Origin: Mobilicoccus sp032056465
Lineage (GTDB): Bacteria; Actinomycetota; Actinomycetes; Actinomycetales; Dermatophilaceae
Direction: 5' to 3' (one strand)
Assembly: GCF_032056465.1 (NCBI RefSeq)
Contig: NZ_DAMBCL010000041.1
Length of the DNA stretch: 31,904 nucleotides
Part shown: positions 22,041-31,467 of the stretch, one piece after another
Layout: each line of letters begins with the position of its first letter
Numbering within the stretch: position 1 is the stretch's first letter
The notes under the pieces: model-generated
Told to the model about the DNA's origin: nothing
Database searches by the model: none
Seen by the model: only the letters and a program-made list of their open reading frames with translations
Made by a program: the position numbers and the translations under genes

Positions 22041-24044
22041 TCAGGAGCGTTCGAGCATCCCCTGCTTGCCGGAGCCGAGGACGGTGAGCGGCAGGAGCGT
22101 CTTGCCGGTGGGGCCGATCTCGATGTCGAGGTCCATCTGCGGGCAGACGCCACAGTCGAAGCACGGGTCCCAGCGGCAGTCGGGCTGCTCCTCCTCGTCG
22201 AGGGCGGCCTGCCAGTCCTCCCACAACCACGCCTTGTCGAGGCCGGAGTCGATGTGGTCCCACGGCAGGGTCTCGAGCTCGTCGCGCTCGCGGGTGGTGA
22301 ACCAGTCGACGTCGATACCCCAGCCGTGCTCCTCGTTCATGCCGGAGAAGACCTGGTCCGCGCAACGCATCCACCGCTCGTAGGAGAAGTGCTCGCTCCA
22401 CCCGTCGAACCGGCCACCGTCGCGCCACACCGCCTCGATGACGTCGCCCACGCGGCGGTCACCGCGGGAGAGCAGCCCCTCGACGACCCCGGGTTCGCCG
22501 TCGTGGTACCGGAATCCGATCGAGGAGCCGTACCGCTTGTCCGAGCGGATCTCCTCGCGCAGCAGGGCGAGGCGGCGGTCGGTGTCGGCGGCCGAGAGCT
22601 GCCCGGCCCACTGGAACGGGGTGTGGGGCTTGGGCACGAACCCGCCGATCGAGACGGTGCAGCGGATGTCCTTGCGGCCGCTGACCTTGCGGCCGGTCTC
22701 GATGACGGCCTTGGCGAGCGCACCGATGCCGAGGACGTCCTCGTCGGTCTCGGTGGGCAGACCGCACATGAAGTACAGCTTGACGTTGCGCCAGCCCGCG
22801 CCGAAGGCGGCGGCGACGGTGTCGATGAGGTCCTGCTCGCTCACCTGTTTGTTGATGACCTTGCGCAGGCGCTCGCTGCCGCCCTCCGGGGCGAACGTGA
22901 GCCCCGAGCGGCGACCGTTGCGGGTGAGCTCGTTCGCGAGATCGATGTTGAACGCGTCGACGCGGGTGCTCGGCAGCGACAGCCCGGTCTGGGTGCCCTC
23001 GTAGCGGTCGGCGAGCCCCTTGGTGATGTCGGCGATCTCGGAGTGGTCGGCGCTCGAGAGCGAGAGGAGGCCGACCTCCTCGTAGCCGGTGGCCTGGAGA
23101 CCGCGCTCGACCATCTCGCCGATGCCGGTGATCGAGCGTTCCCGCACCGGGCGGGTGATCATGCCGGCCTGGCAGAACCGGCAGCCGCGCGTGCACCCGC
23201 GGAAGATCTCGACGCTCATGCGTTCGTGGACGGATTCCGCGAGCGGGACCAGCGGCTGCTTCGGGTAGGGCCAGGCGTCGAGATCCATGACGGTGTGCTT
23301 GCTCACCTGCCACGGGACACCCTCGATCCCCGGGCGCGGCGTGATCGCCTCGAGCGCGCCGTCGCCCGCGTAGGAGACGTCGTAGAACGCCGGCACGTAC
23401 ACCCCACCGGTCGCGGCGAGGCGGCGCAGGAGTTCCTCGCGCGGGGTGAGCCCCTCCCCACCGGGACGCCCCTCGGCCTTCCAGTCGCGGATGAGCTCGG
23501 TGACGGCGAGCACGGCCTCCTCGCCGTCGCCGACGACGACGGCGTCGACGAAGGGCGCGATCGGCTCGGGGTTGAAGCTCGCGTGCCCCCCGATGAGGAC
23601 GATCGGGTCCTCGTCGCCGCGGTCGGCCGTGCGCAGCGGGATGCCGGCGAGGTCGAGGGCGGAGAGCATGTTCGTGTAGTTGAGCTCGGTGGGGAAGCTG
23701 AGACCGAACACGTCGAAGTCGCGGACCGCACGGTGGCCGTCGACCGTGAGCAGCGGGACGTCGTTCTCCCGCATGAGCGCCTCGAGGTCGGGCCACACGG
23801 CATAGGTGCGCTCGGCGAGCGCATGCGGCTGCTCGTTGAGGACTTCGTAGAGGATCATGACGCCCTGGTTGGGCAGCCCGACCTCGTAGGCGTCGGGGTA
23901 CATGAGCACCCAGCGCACCGTGTCGGGGCCCCCGCACTCCCAGTCCTTGACCTGCGAGTTCAGTTCACCGCCGACGTACTGCAGCGGCTTGCTCACCCGG
24001 GGCAGCAGGGCCTCCAGGGCGGCGAATCTCGACTCTCCGGACAT
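22041..24044 (-). CDS. TIGR03960-family B12-binding-like radical SAM protein
   Basis: The 667-residue protein has a short N-terminal family block (LPRVSKPLQYVGGELNS), a cobalamin-binding-like fold (about 95-200, with GGHASFNPEP and VVGDGEEA), then a radical SAM core. The core cluster motif is CTRGCRFC (284-291, C-x3-C-x2-C). The C-terminus holds further cysteines (CRWDPCFDCGVC). It probably uses SAM and an iron-sulfur cluster to modify a so far unproven target. Its constant link to the TIGR03936 gene, rne and ribosomal protein genes hints at RNA or the ribosome. The ATG at 24042-24044 has no binding site but a TACGCT box 6 bases upstream, so it looks leaderless. Its partner gene lies 6.3 kb downstream on the same strand. 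Confidence 0.93.
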   Translation of the reverse strand: MSGESRFAALEALLPRVSKPLQYVGGELNSQVKDWECGGPDTVRWVLMYPDAYEVGLPNQGVMILYEVLNEQPHALAERTYAVWPDLEALMRENDVPLLTVDGHRAVRDFDVFGLSFPTELNYTNMLSALDLAGIPLRTADRGDEDPIVLIGGHASFNPEPIAPFVDAVVVGDGEEAVLAVTELIRDWKAEGRPGGEGLTPREELLRRLAATGGVYVPAFYDVSYAGDGALEAITPRPGIEGVPWQVSKHTVMDLDAWPYPKQPLVPLAESVHERMSVEIFRGCTRGCRFCQAGMITRPVRERSITGIGEMVERGLQATGYEEVGLLSLSSADHSEIADITKGLADRYEGTQTGLSLPSTRVDAFNIDLANELTRNGRRSGLTFAPEGGSERLRKVINKQVSEQDLIDTVAAAFGAGWRNVKLYFMCGLPTETDEDVLGIGALAKAVIETGRKVSGRKDIRCTVSIGGFVPKPHTPFQWAGQLSAADTDRRLALLREEIRSDKRYGSSIGFRYHDGEPGVVEGLLSRGDRRVGDVIEAVWRDGGRFDGWSEHFSYERWMRCADQVFSGMNEEHGWGIDVDWFTTRERDELETLPWDHIDSGLDKAWLWEDWQAALDEEEQPDCRWDPCFDCGVCPQMDLDIEIGPTGKTLLPLTVLGSGKQGMLERS

Positions 24045-24050
24045 ACGACC

Positions 24051-24056
24051 AGCGTA
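24051..24056 (-). promoter_or_regulatory. -10 box of a leaderless promoter (radical SAM gene)
   Basis: TACGCT on the minus strand ends 6 bases before the ATG. No Shine-Dalgarno sequence is present between them. Confidence 0.5.
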
Positions 24057-24247
24057 GGTGAGCGGCCGTGTCAGGCGAAAAGCGTCGGATTCGGGCCACA
24101 CGTCACTCACGCGGGAGGCCGGCACCCTCCCACCTGCAACCGCCGGCGCTGAAACCGGGGCGCACATCCTCTGACTTCCGCGCATGCCTCCGGGTGAGAT
24201 GGGGATGTGGACGCGCGTCGTCCCTTCCGGAGATCTGAACATTCGTT

Positions 24248-24253
24248 TAGCAT
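24248..24253 (+). promoter_or_regulatory. -10 box of a leaderless promoter (tetR gene)
   Basis: TAGCAT ends 7 bases before the ATG at 24261. The surrounding bases 24237-24260 are unusually AT-rich for this genome and form a rough dyad (TGAACATTCG and CATTCTGA), which could be the TetR autoregulatory operator. Confidence 0.55.
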
Positions 24254-24260
24254 TCTGACC

Positions 24261-24896
24261 ATGAGTTCAGCCAACGCGGACCTCACGGCGCGGGCGCGGA
24301 TTCGCAATGCCGCCCTCACCGAGTTCGCGGAGGCCGGATTCACCCGCACGACCCTGCGCGCGGTCGCCGCCAGGGCGGGGGTCTCCGCCGCGCTCGTCCT
24401 GCATCACTTCGGAAGCAAGGAGGGGCTGCGCGCCGCCTGCGACGAGCACCTCCTCGCCGAGCTGCGCACCGCCAAGAGCGCAGCCCTCGCCCAGGGCAGC
24501 GCTCCCTCCCCCGCGACCTACCTGCACAGTCACCCCGGATTCACCCCGCTCTACGGCTACCTGCGCCGAACTCTCCTCGACGGCGGCCCCACGGCCCAGG
24601 CGTTCTTCGACGACTTCGCCGCCGACGTCGCGGGGTACCTCGAGGTCGGCGAGCGCGCCGGCACGATCCGTCCCTACCCGGACACCGAGGCCCGGGCCGT
24701 CGTCATGACGGCCATCGGCCTCGGGCTCATGGCCTTCGAGGACCGCGTCGCCGCCCGCCTCGGCGGCACGAGCCTGCTCGACCCCGCGGTCCTCGAGCGC
24801 TACACCGCCTTCGTCATGGACCTCTACGCCGACGGCCTCTTCGCCGTCCCGTTCACCCTCGAGGACCCGACCGACCGGCCCCGCCCACCGAGATGA
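24261..24896 (+). CDS. TetR-family transcriptional regulator
   Basis: The 211-residue protein has an N-terminal TetR helix-turn-helix (about 12-58, with FTRTTLRAVAARAGVSAALV and LHHFGSKEGLR). A ligand-binding helical domain follows, ending with a TetR_C-like region. It lies directly upstream of an ABC-2 exporter on the same strand, a common arrangement for drug or lipid efflux controlled by its own sensor. The start ATG appears leaderless. The stop codon lies inside a GATGACGTCATC palindrome that separates it from the ABC ATPase gene. Confidence 0.93.
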   Translation: MSSANADLTARARIRNAALTEFAEAGFTRTTLRAVAARAGVSAALVLHHFGSKEGLRAACDEHLLAELRTAKSAALAQGSAPSPATYLHSHPGFTPLYGYLRRTLLDGGPTAQAFFDDFAADVAGYLEVGERAGTIRPYPDTEARAVVMTAIGLGLMAFEDRVAARLGGTSLLDPAVLERYTAFVMDLYADGLFAVPFTLEDPTDRPRPPR

Positions 24897-24903
24897 CGTC
24901 ATC
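24892..24903. promoter_or_regulatory. GATGACGTCATC palindrome between tetR and the ABC genes
   Basis: The same perfect 12-bp palindrome that occurs twice upstream of obgE covers the tetR stop codon, 50 bases before the ATPase start. It could be an operator for the TetR protein at an internal promoter, or a site for a wider regulator. The ATG inside it would also give an ATGA overlap, but the GTG at 24953 has the better binding site. Confidence 0.4.
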
Positions 24904-24952
24904 GCGTTCGGCAGAGCGCGCCCTCCCACACCAGCGACCCGAAGGAGACGTC

Positions 24953-25876
24953 GTGACACCCGCCGTCGAGATCTCCGGCCTCCACAAGCAGTACGGCTCC
25001 CGCGTCGCCCTGCGTGGGATCGACGTGCGCGTCGATCCCGGCACCGTCGTCGGCTTCGTCGGCCCGAACGGCGCCGGCAAGACGACGGCGATGCGGATCC
25101 TCCTCGACGTGCTGCGCCCGACCTCCGGGCAGGTCCGCGTCCTCGGTGAGGATCCGCGCGCCGGTGGGGCGCGGTTGCGGGCCCGCATCGGATACCTCCC
25201 CGGCGAGCTGCGCCTCGACGGGCGGCACGACGTCGCCTCCCTCCTCGACCACTTCGTCGAGATCTCCCACGCGCGGCACGTCCCTCGCCACGACGCCCGT
25301 GCGGCCTGGAGGGACCTCGCCGACCGCATCGGCCTCGACCCCACCCGCCGGGTGCGCGGTCTGTCGAAGGGCAACAAGCAGAAGGTCGGTCTCGTGCAGG
25401 CCTTCGTCCACCGACCCGAGCTGCTCATCCTCGACGAGCCGACGTCCGGGCTCGACCCGCTCGTCCAGGCCGAGTTCCTCGCGATGGTCCGTGAGGTGCG
25501 CGACGAGGGCCGGACGGTGTTCCTCTCCAGTCACGTGCTCAGCGAGGTCGAGCAGGCGGCGGACTCGGTCGTCGTCCTTCGCGAGGGCCGCGTCGTCCTC
25601 ACCTCCGGCGTCGACGCCGTCCGCGCCCAGCTCGGTCAGCGGGTGCACCTCACCCTCTCCGGCCGCGTGGAGGCCGCCCCCTTCCTGCCCCTCGACGGGG
25701 TGCGCGGCGCGACCGCCGCCCCCGCCGGCGCGAACACCCGCCTCACCCTCGACCTCGACGGCACCCCCGACGCCGCCCTGCGCCTCGCCACCACCCACAC
25801 CGTGCTCGCGATCGACGCCGAACGCCCCGACCTCGAGGCCGCGGTGATGAGCCTGTACGCCAAGGAGTCCCGATGA
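24953..25876 (+). CDS. ABC transporter ATPase, ABC-2 (DrrA-like) type
   Basis: The 307-residue ATPase shows Walker A GPNGAGKT (37-44), the signature LSKGNKQKV (137-145), Walker B LLILDEP (157-163) and switch H194. The Q-loop region reads GYLPGELRL, the usual form in this subfamily. A C-terminal domain of about 80 residues follows the ATPase core. It energises the ABC-2 permease encoded next, for export of drugs or lipophilic compounds. The GTG start has GAAGGAG 6 bases upstream. It overlaps the permease by ATGA and is preceded by its probable TetR regulator. Confidence 0.94.
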   Translation: MTPAVEISGLHKQYGSRVALRGIDVRVDPGTVVGFVGPNGAGKTTAMRILLDVLRPTSGQVRVLGEDPRAGGARLRARIGYLPGELRLDGRHDVASLLDHFVEISHARHVPRHDARAAWRDLADRIGLDPTRRVRGLSKGNKQKVGLVQAFVHRPELLILDEPTSGLDPLVQAEFLAMVREVRDEGRTVFLSSHVLSEVEQAADSVVVLREGRVVLTSGVDAVRAQLGQRVHLTLSGRVEAAPFLPLDGVRGATAAPAGANTRLTLDLDGTPDAALRLATTHTVLAIDAERPDLEAAVMSLYAKESR

Positions 25877-26670
25877 ACGTCCTGCCCCTGGTCACCCGGC
25901 GGTTCCGCGACTCCGCGCGGGGGATCCTCGGGTGGGCGCTCGGTGTCACCGGCGTCTGCCTGCTGTACCTCCCGCTCTTCCCCTCGATGCGCACGAGCGG
26001 ACTGCTCGGCGAGAAGCTCGAGGCCATGCCCACGGCGATGCTCGACTCGTTCGGGATGGACGCCGCGACCATGGGCACGGGATGGGGATACACGCATCAG
26101 ACGGTGTTCGGGATGCTCGGGCTGCTCCTGCTGCTCGTTCTCGGGATCACCCACGGCGCCCGGGCCATCGCCGGGGACGAGGAGAGCGGGGCCCTCGAAC
26201 TCACCCTCGCCCACGCCACCGACCGACGCTCGGTGCTCCTCGCCCGCCTGATCGGCATCGTCGCGGTCGTCGTGGCGCTCTGCGCCCTCGTGACGATCAT
26301 CGTCGCGGCGCTCAACGGCCCCTCCCAACTCGAGCTCAGCGCCGCGGGCCTCGTCGGTGAGGGAGCGGCCCTCACCCTCCTCGTCCTCTTCCACGCGCTC
26401 GTCGCGTTCGCCGCCGGTGCGGCCACCGGGCGTCGCAGCCTCGCGCTGGGCGTCGCGACGGTCGTCGCGGCCCTCGGCTGGTTCGGCCACACGATGGGCG
26501 CCAAGGTGCAGGAGCACCTCCCCGCCGCGTCCCCGTTCGAGTGGGCCTACGGCGCCTCCCCGCTCTCGACCGGCCCCGACGTCGGCGGGCTGCTCGCCCT
26601 CGCCGCCGGCTGCCTCGTCCTCGTGGTCATCGCCGCTCTCACCTTTCCCCGTCGCGACCTGCGGGCTTGA
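25873..26670 (+). CDS. ABC-2 type transporter permease
   Basis: The 265-residue protein has about six membrane segments. A first segment near 17-38 is followed by an outer loop of about 50 residues. Then comes the LLLLLVLGITHGARAIAGDE turn, where GDEESGALELTLAHATDR is the typical cytoplasmic ABC-2 coupling region. It forms the channel for the preceding ATPase and is translationally coupled to it. A strong hairpin 45 bases after the stop ends the operon. Confidence 0.9.
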   Translation: MNVLPLVTRRFRDSARGILGWALGVTGVCLLYLPLFPSMRTSGLLGEKLEAMPTAMLDSFGMDAATMGTGWGYTHQTVFGMLGLLLLLVLGITHGARAIAGDEESGALELTLAHATDRRSVLLARLIGIVAVVVALCALVTIIVAALNGPSQLELSAAGLVGEGAALTLLVLFHALVAFAAGAATGRRSLALGVATVVAALGWFGHTMGAKVQEHLPAASPFEWAYGASPLSTGPDVGGLLALAAGCLVLVVIAALTFPRRDLRA

Positions 26671-26714
26671 CCGGACCGCCCGCGCTCCCGACGGGACCGG
26701 GCCCGCGTCGCGAA

Positions 26715-26743
26715 CGCCCCGCACACCGTGGGTGTGCGGGGCG
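26715..26743. terminator. Terminator between convergent genes
   Basis: CGCCCCGCACACC and GGTGTGCGGGGCG form a perfect 13-bp stem with a 3-base loop. CTT follows on the plus strand. It lies between the ABC-2 permease gene and the convergent DUF4442 gene and can serve both. Confidence 0.85.
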
Positions 26744-26778
26744 CTTGATACGCGGTGGCGGGGCCGTGACGAGGGGTG

Positions 26779-27324
26779 TCAGTACCCGCGCGCGTGGTCG
26801 ACGTGGCGGACGTAGAGCTGGCGGCGCACCCGCGCGACGAGCGTGCCGTCCTTCGCGACGATGTCGTTCTCCAGCCAGTGCAGCACCTTGGCGCCACCCT
26901 CGGCCCGTTCCTTGAGCTCGGCGATGAGCTCGTCGGTGACCGCGAACGTCGTGCGCACGTCGGTACGCCCCGGAGCGACGAACTCGATCTCGGCCCGCTT
27001 GTCCCACACGATGTAGTCGCGACCGAGGTTCTGGGAGACGAGGATCGTCCAGAACGGGTCGGTCATCGAGAACATCGATCCGCCGTACTGCGTCCCCATG
27101 TAGTTGCGCGACAGGGGCGTGAGCCTGAGCTCGACGGTGGCACCCCGGAAACCCGGCTGGATGTCGATCACCCGGATCCCCGCGAACCGGAACGGCGGCC
27201 ACACGTTGAGCCCTCGTCTCAACACGGCCGGGTCGTTCAGCACCTCCCGCCACGTGGGGATCCGGGCATTGAGCTGAGCAGGCAGTCCGCCGATCGCGGA
27301 CCGCATGACGGTGAGTGGGGACAT
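26779..27324 (-). CDS. DUF4442 hotdog-fold protein, putative thioesterase
   Basis: The 181-residue protein matches the DUF4442 group of the hotdog superfamily, with the motif NYMGTQYGGSMFSMTDPFW (74-92) and the strand VWDKRAEIEFVAPGR (106-120). Relatives hydrolyse or bind acyl-CoA or acyl-ACP thioesters. The substrate is not known here. AGAAGG lies 6 bases before the ATG. It follows the long-chain acyl-CoA ligase by 72 bases on the same strand, so the two may form a small lipid-metabolism operon in which one makes and the other breaks acyl thioesters. Confidence 0.88.
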   Translation of the reverse strand: MSPLTVMRSAIGGLPAQLNARIPTWREVLNDPAVLRRGLNVWPPFRFAGIRVIDIQPGFRGATVELRLTPLSRNYMGTQYGGSMFSMTDPFWTILVSQNLGRDYIVWDKRAEIEFVAPGRTDVRTTFAVTDELIAELKERAEGGAKVLHWLENDIVAKDGTLVARVRRQLYVRHVDHARGY

Positions 27325-27396
27325 GAGCGCCTTCTCGTGAGGTCGTGCGGGTCGAACGGTGAGCCGTGCGGCGCACGTTCCGGGGGGCCGTCGACG

Positions 27397-29268
<1,872 letters not shown>

Positions 29269-29315
29269 GCGGTCTCCTCCCCGGCGCCGGTGGCGGCACC
29301 TTGGTCGTCACGTCG

Positions 29316-29335
29316 TCGTGCTTGGGTTCGCACGA
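29316..29335. promoter_or_regulatory. Inverted repeat upstream of the acyl-CoA ligase gene
   Basis: TCGTGC and GCACGA flank an 8-base spacer, about 50 bases upstream of the GTG start. The surrounding gap (29330-29390) is AT-richer than the window, as expected for a promoter. It could be an operator for a fatty-acid-responsive regulator; that is inference from position only. Confidence 0.35.
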
Positions 29336-29392
29336 TTGTGCCAACACATCGGCGCGAGGAGAAGAGGAAACGTGAGAAAGATTACCGGCGGG

Positions 29393-30373
29393 TCACCTGC
29401 GGGACGCGCGGGCCTCGCGCCCGGGGGCGAGGAGTGCCCGTGCCCGGTCGACATCCTCGGCCATGCGGGCGATGAGGTCGTCGACGGAGTCGAACCGCAG
29501 CATCGGCCGGAGCCGCTCGACGAACTCGACGACGACGTGCTCGTCGTAGAGATCGAGGTCGTCACGGTCGAGCACGTAGGCCTCGACGGTGCGCTCGACA
29601 CCCGCGAACGTCGGGTTCGTGCCCACCGAGATCGCGGCCGGGAGCACGGCGTCGGGGTCGGAGGCCTCGACCTCGGGACGGAGGAGCCACCCGGCGTACA
29701 CCCCGTCCGCGGGCACGAGACCGTCGCTGTCCTGGGCGAGATTCGCGGTGGGGTAACCGATCTCGCGACCCCGGTGGTGGCCGTGGACGACGACGCCGCC
29801 GACGGTGTGCGCGCGGGCGAGCAGTTCGGCGGCCTGACCGACCTCACCCTCGGCGAGCAGCGTGCGCACCTGGGAGGAGGACCACCGCGCGGTCTGCTCC
29901 TCGCCGACGTCCTCGACGACGACGACGTCGAAGCCGTGCTGTTCGCCCAGGGCGGCGAGGGTCTGCACGTCGCCGGAGTTCTTGACCCCGAAGCGGGTGT
30001 CGGCGCCGACGACCACGGCGCAGGCGTGCAGGGCGTCGACGAAGACCTCCTGAACGAACCTCTCCGGGCTCCACGACGCGAGTTCCCAGGTGAACTCCAT
30101 GAGCAGGACGCCGTCGAGGCCCGCGTGCTCGAGGAGATCGAGTCGCTGGGCCGTCGAGGTGATGAGGGCGGGAGCGGCCTCGGGCCGCAGCACGGCGAGA
30201 GGATGCGGGTCGAACGTCACGGCCACGGCCGCTCCGCCCTCCTCGCGAGCGCGGCTCACGCACCTGTCGAGCACGGCACGGTGCCCGCGATGGACTCCGT
30301 CGAAGTTGCCGAGGGTGACGACGCACCGACCGAGGTCGTCGGGAATCTGCTCGAGGGTTCGCCAGCGCTGCAC
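29393..30373 (-). CDS. ribF: Bifunctional riboflavin kinase / FAD synthetase
   Basis: It turns riboflavin into FMN and then FAD. The 326-residue protein has the N-terminal FAD synthetase domain with GNFDGVHRGH (22-31), GADTRFG (123-129) and SSSQVR (165-170). The C-terminal flavokinase domain has GREIGYPTANL (202-212) and NPTF (253-256), with the catalytic glutamate near E283 (VEFVERLRP). Full length and intact. The start is a GTG with no ribosome binding site but a TAGAGT box 6 bases upstream, so the mRNA looks leaderless. It is divergent from an EamA-type transporter. The truB and rpsO genes often found beside ribF are not adjacent. Confidence 0.96.
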   Translation of the reverse strand: MQRWRTLEQIPDDLGRCVVTLGNFDGVHRGHRAVLDRCVSRAREEGGAAVAVTFDPHPLAVLRPEAAPALITSTAQRLDLLEHAGLDGVLLMEFTWELASWSPERFVQEVFVDALHACAVVVGADTRFGVKNSGDVQTLAALGEQHGFDVVVVEDVGEEQTARWSSSQVRTLLAEGEVGQAAELLARAHTVGGVVVHGHHRGREIGYPTANLAQDSDGLVPADGVYAGWLLRPEVEASDPDAVLPAAISVGTNPTFAGVERTVEAYVLDRDDLDLYDEHVVVEFVERLRPMLRFDSVDDLIARMAEDVDRARALLAPGREARASRR

Positions 30374-30379
30374 CCGGCC

Positions 30380-30385
30380 ACTCTA
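30380..30385 (-). promoter_or_regulatory. -10 box of a leaderless promoter (ribF)
   Basis: TAGAGT on the minus strand ends 6 bases before the GTG start of ribF. No Shine-Dalgarno sequence is seen. Confidence 0.5.
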
Positions 30386-30474
30386 ACGGGGTGCGAGGAA
30401 CGGGCCCGACCCCCCGGCGAGCGGGTGGCCGACGCTCGGCGTGACCCTCCTGGTCGCCGCGTCCGGGGACCGCC

Positions 30475-30480
30475 TACCCT
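30475..30480 (+). promoter_or_regulatory. Candidate -10 box for the EamA transporter gene
   Basis: TACCCT lies 37 bases before the GTG start, with a weak -35-like TGGTCG at 30451-30456. The transcript would have a leader of about 30 bases that includes AAAGGA. Confidence 0.4.
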
Positions 30481-30517
30481 GCTCCGGGACCATGTCGCGC
30501 GAAAGGACCTGTACCCC

Positions 30518-31366
30518 GTGGCCTCGCTCGTGCTCGCGTTGTGTTCGGCCCTCGCCTACGGGGTGAGCGACTTCTTCGGAGGTCTCGCCGCACGACGCGT
30601 CGCCGTCCTGCGGGCGCTCGTCGTCTCCTATCCGGTCTCGGCCGTGCTCATCACCGTCGCCGCGCTCATGCAGGGTGCCGGCCACGCCTCTCTCACCGAT
30701 CTCGCGTGGGGCGCCGCCGCCGGGCTCGCGATGGCGGCCGCGGCGTGGACGTTCTTCCTCGCGCTCGCGACCGGCCCGATCAGCATCGTCTCCCCCGTGA
30801 CCGCGCTGCTCGGATCGTCGGTGCCACTCGCCGTCGGGCTCGCGCTCGGCGAGCGTCCGCACCCGCTCGCGCTCGTCGGCGTGGTCCTCGCCCTCGTGGC
30901 CACCGTCCTCGTCAGCCTCACGCCGCACGAGCACACCGCCGCCGACCGCCCGTTCTCGCGGCCGGTGGCGCTGCTCACCCTCGGAGCCGGGGTCTCGTTC
31001 GCGGCGAGCTTCGTCTTCACCGGGCAGATCCCCGCGGGGGCCGGTCTGTGGCCGCTCCTCGCGGCGCGATGGACGGCCACGGCGGCGGTGATGCTCGTCG
31101 CCTACTCCCGCGGCGAGCTCCGTCCCCCGCCCCCGGGTCCCGCGCTCACCTACGCCGTGATCATCGGGGTCCTCGACACGACCGCGCACGTCACCATGCT
31201 GCTCGCCCTCCAGCAGACATGGCTCTCGATCGGCAGCGTCGTCGTCTCCCTGTTCCCGGCCGTCACCGTCGTCCTCGCCGTCGTGCTGCTCGGCGAACGC
31301 CTCACCCGCGCCCAACTCCTCGGCATGGCGCTCGCCGCGGCCGGGCTCGTGCTCATCGGGATGTAG
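30518..31366 (+). CDS. EamA/DMT-family transporter
   Basis: The 282-residue protein has about ten membrane segments in two EamA repeats (about 2-136 and 148-282). Each repeat has the glycine-rich or proline-bearing helices of the drug/metabolite transporter superfamily; the end of each repeat shows the pattern LGERPHPLALVGVVLALVAT and LGERLTRAQLLGMALAAAGL. It probably exports a small metabolite, and the substrate is not known. The GTG start has AAAGGA about 10 bases upstream. It is divergent from ribF and convergent with the gene at the window end. Confidence 0.92.
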   Translation: MASLVLALCSALAYGVSDFFGGLAARRVAVLRALVVSYPVSAVLITVAALMQGAGHASLTDLAWGAAAGLAMAAAAWTFFLALATGPISIVSPVTALLGSSVPLAVGLALGERPHPLALVGVVLALVATVLVSLTPHEHTAADRPFSRPVALLTLGAGVSFAASFVFTGQIPAGAGLWPLLAARWTATAAVMLVAYSRGELRPPPPGPALTYAVIIGVLDTTAHVTMLLALQQTWLSIGSVVVSLFPAVTVVLAVVLLGERLTRAQLLGMALAAAGLVLIGM

Positions 31367-31440
31367 TCCCGCGTCCTCTCGTGTGGTCCCGCGTGCTCTC
31401 GGGCTGTCGTCCCCGCGTCGTGTCGGGTGTGGTCCCCGTC
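31367..31440. repeat. Imperfect direct repeats after the EamA gene
   Basis: GTCCCGCGT(C/G)CTCTCG occurs twice (from 31369 and from 31387). A third, degenerate CCCCGCGTCGTGTCGG (from 31411) follows, then GTCCCCGTC. The repeats fill the gap between two convergent genes. Confidence 0.5.
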
Positions 31441-31467
31441 GGCCGTGGACGACGTGGCCACGGGGGC

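Noticed and set aside
22254..24152. Plus-strand open frame of 632 codons
   Set aside because: It is the mirror of the radical SAM gene and has no recognisable family.
31443..31463. Hairpin CCGTGG/CCACGG as terminator of the EamA gene
   Set aside because: The stem is only 6 bp with a 9-base loop and no U tract, which is too weak in such GC-rich sequence.
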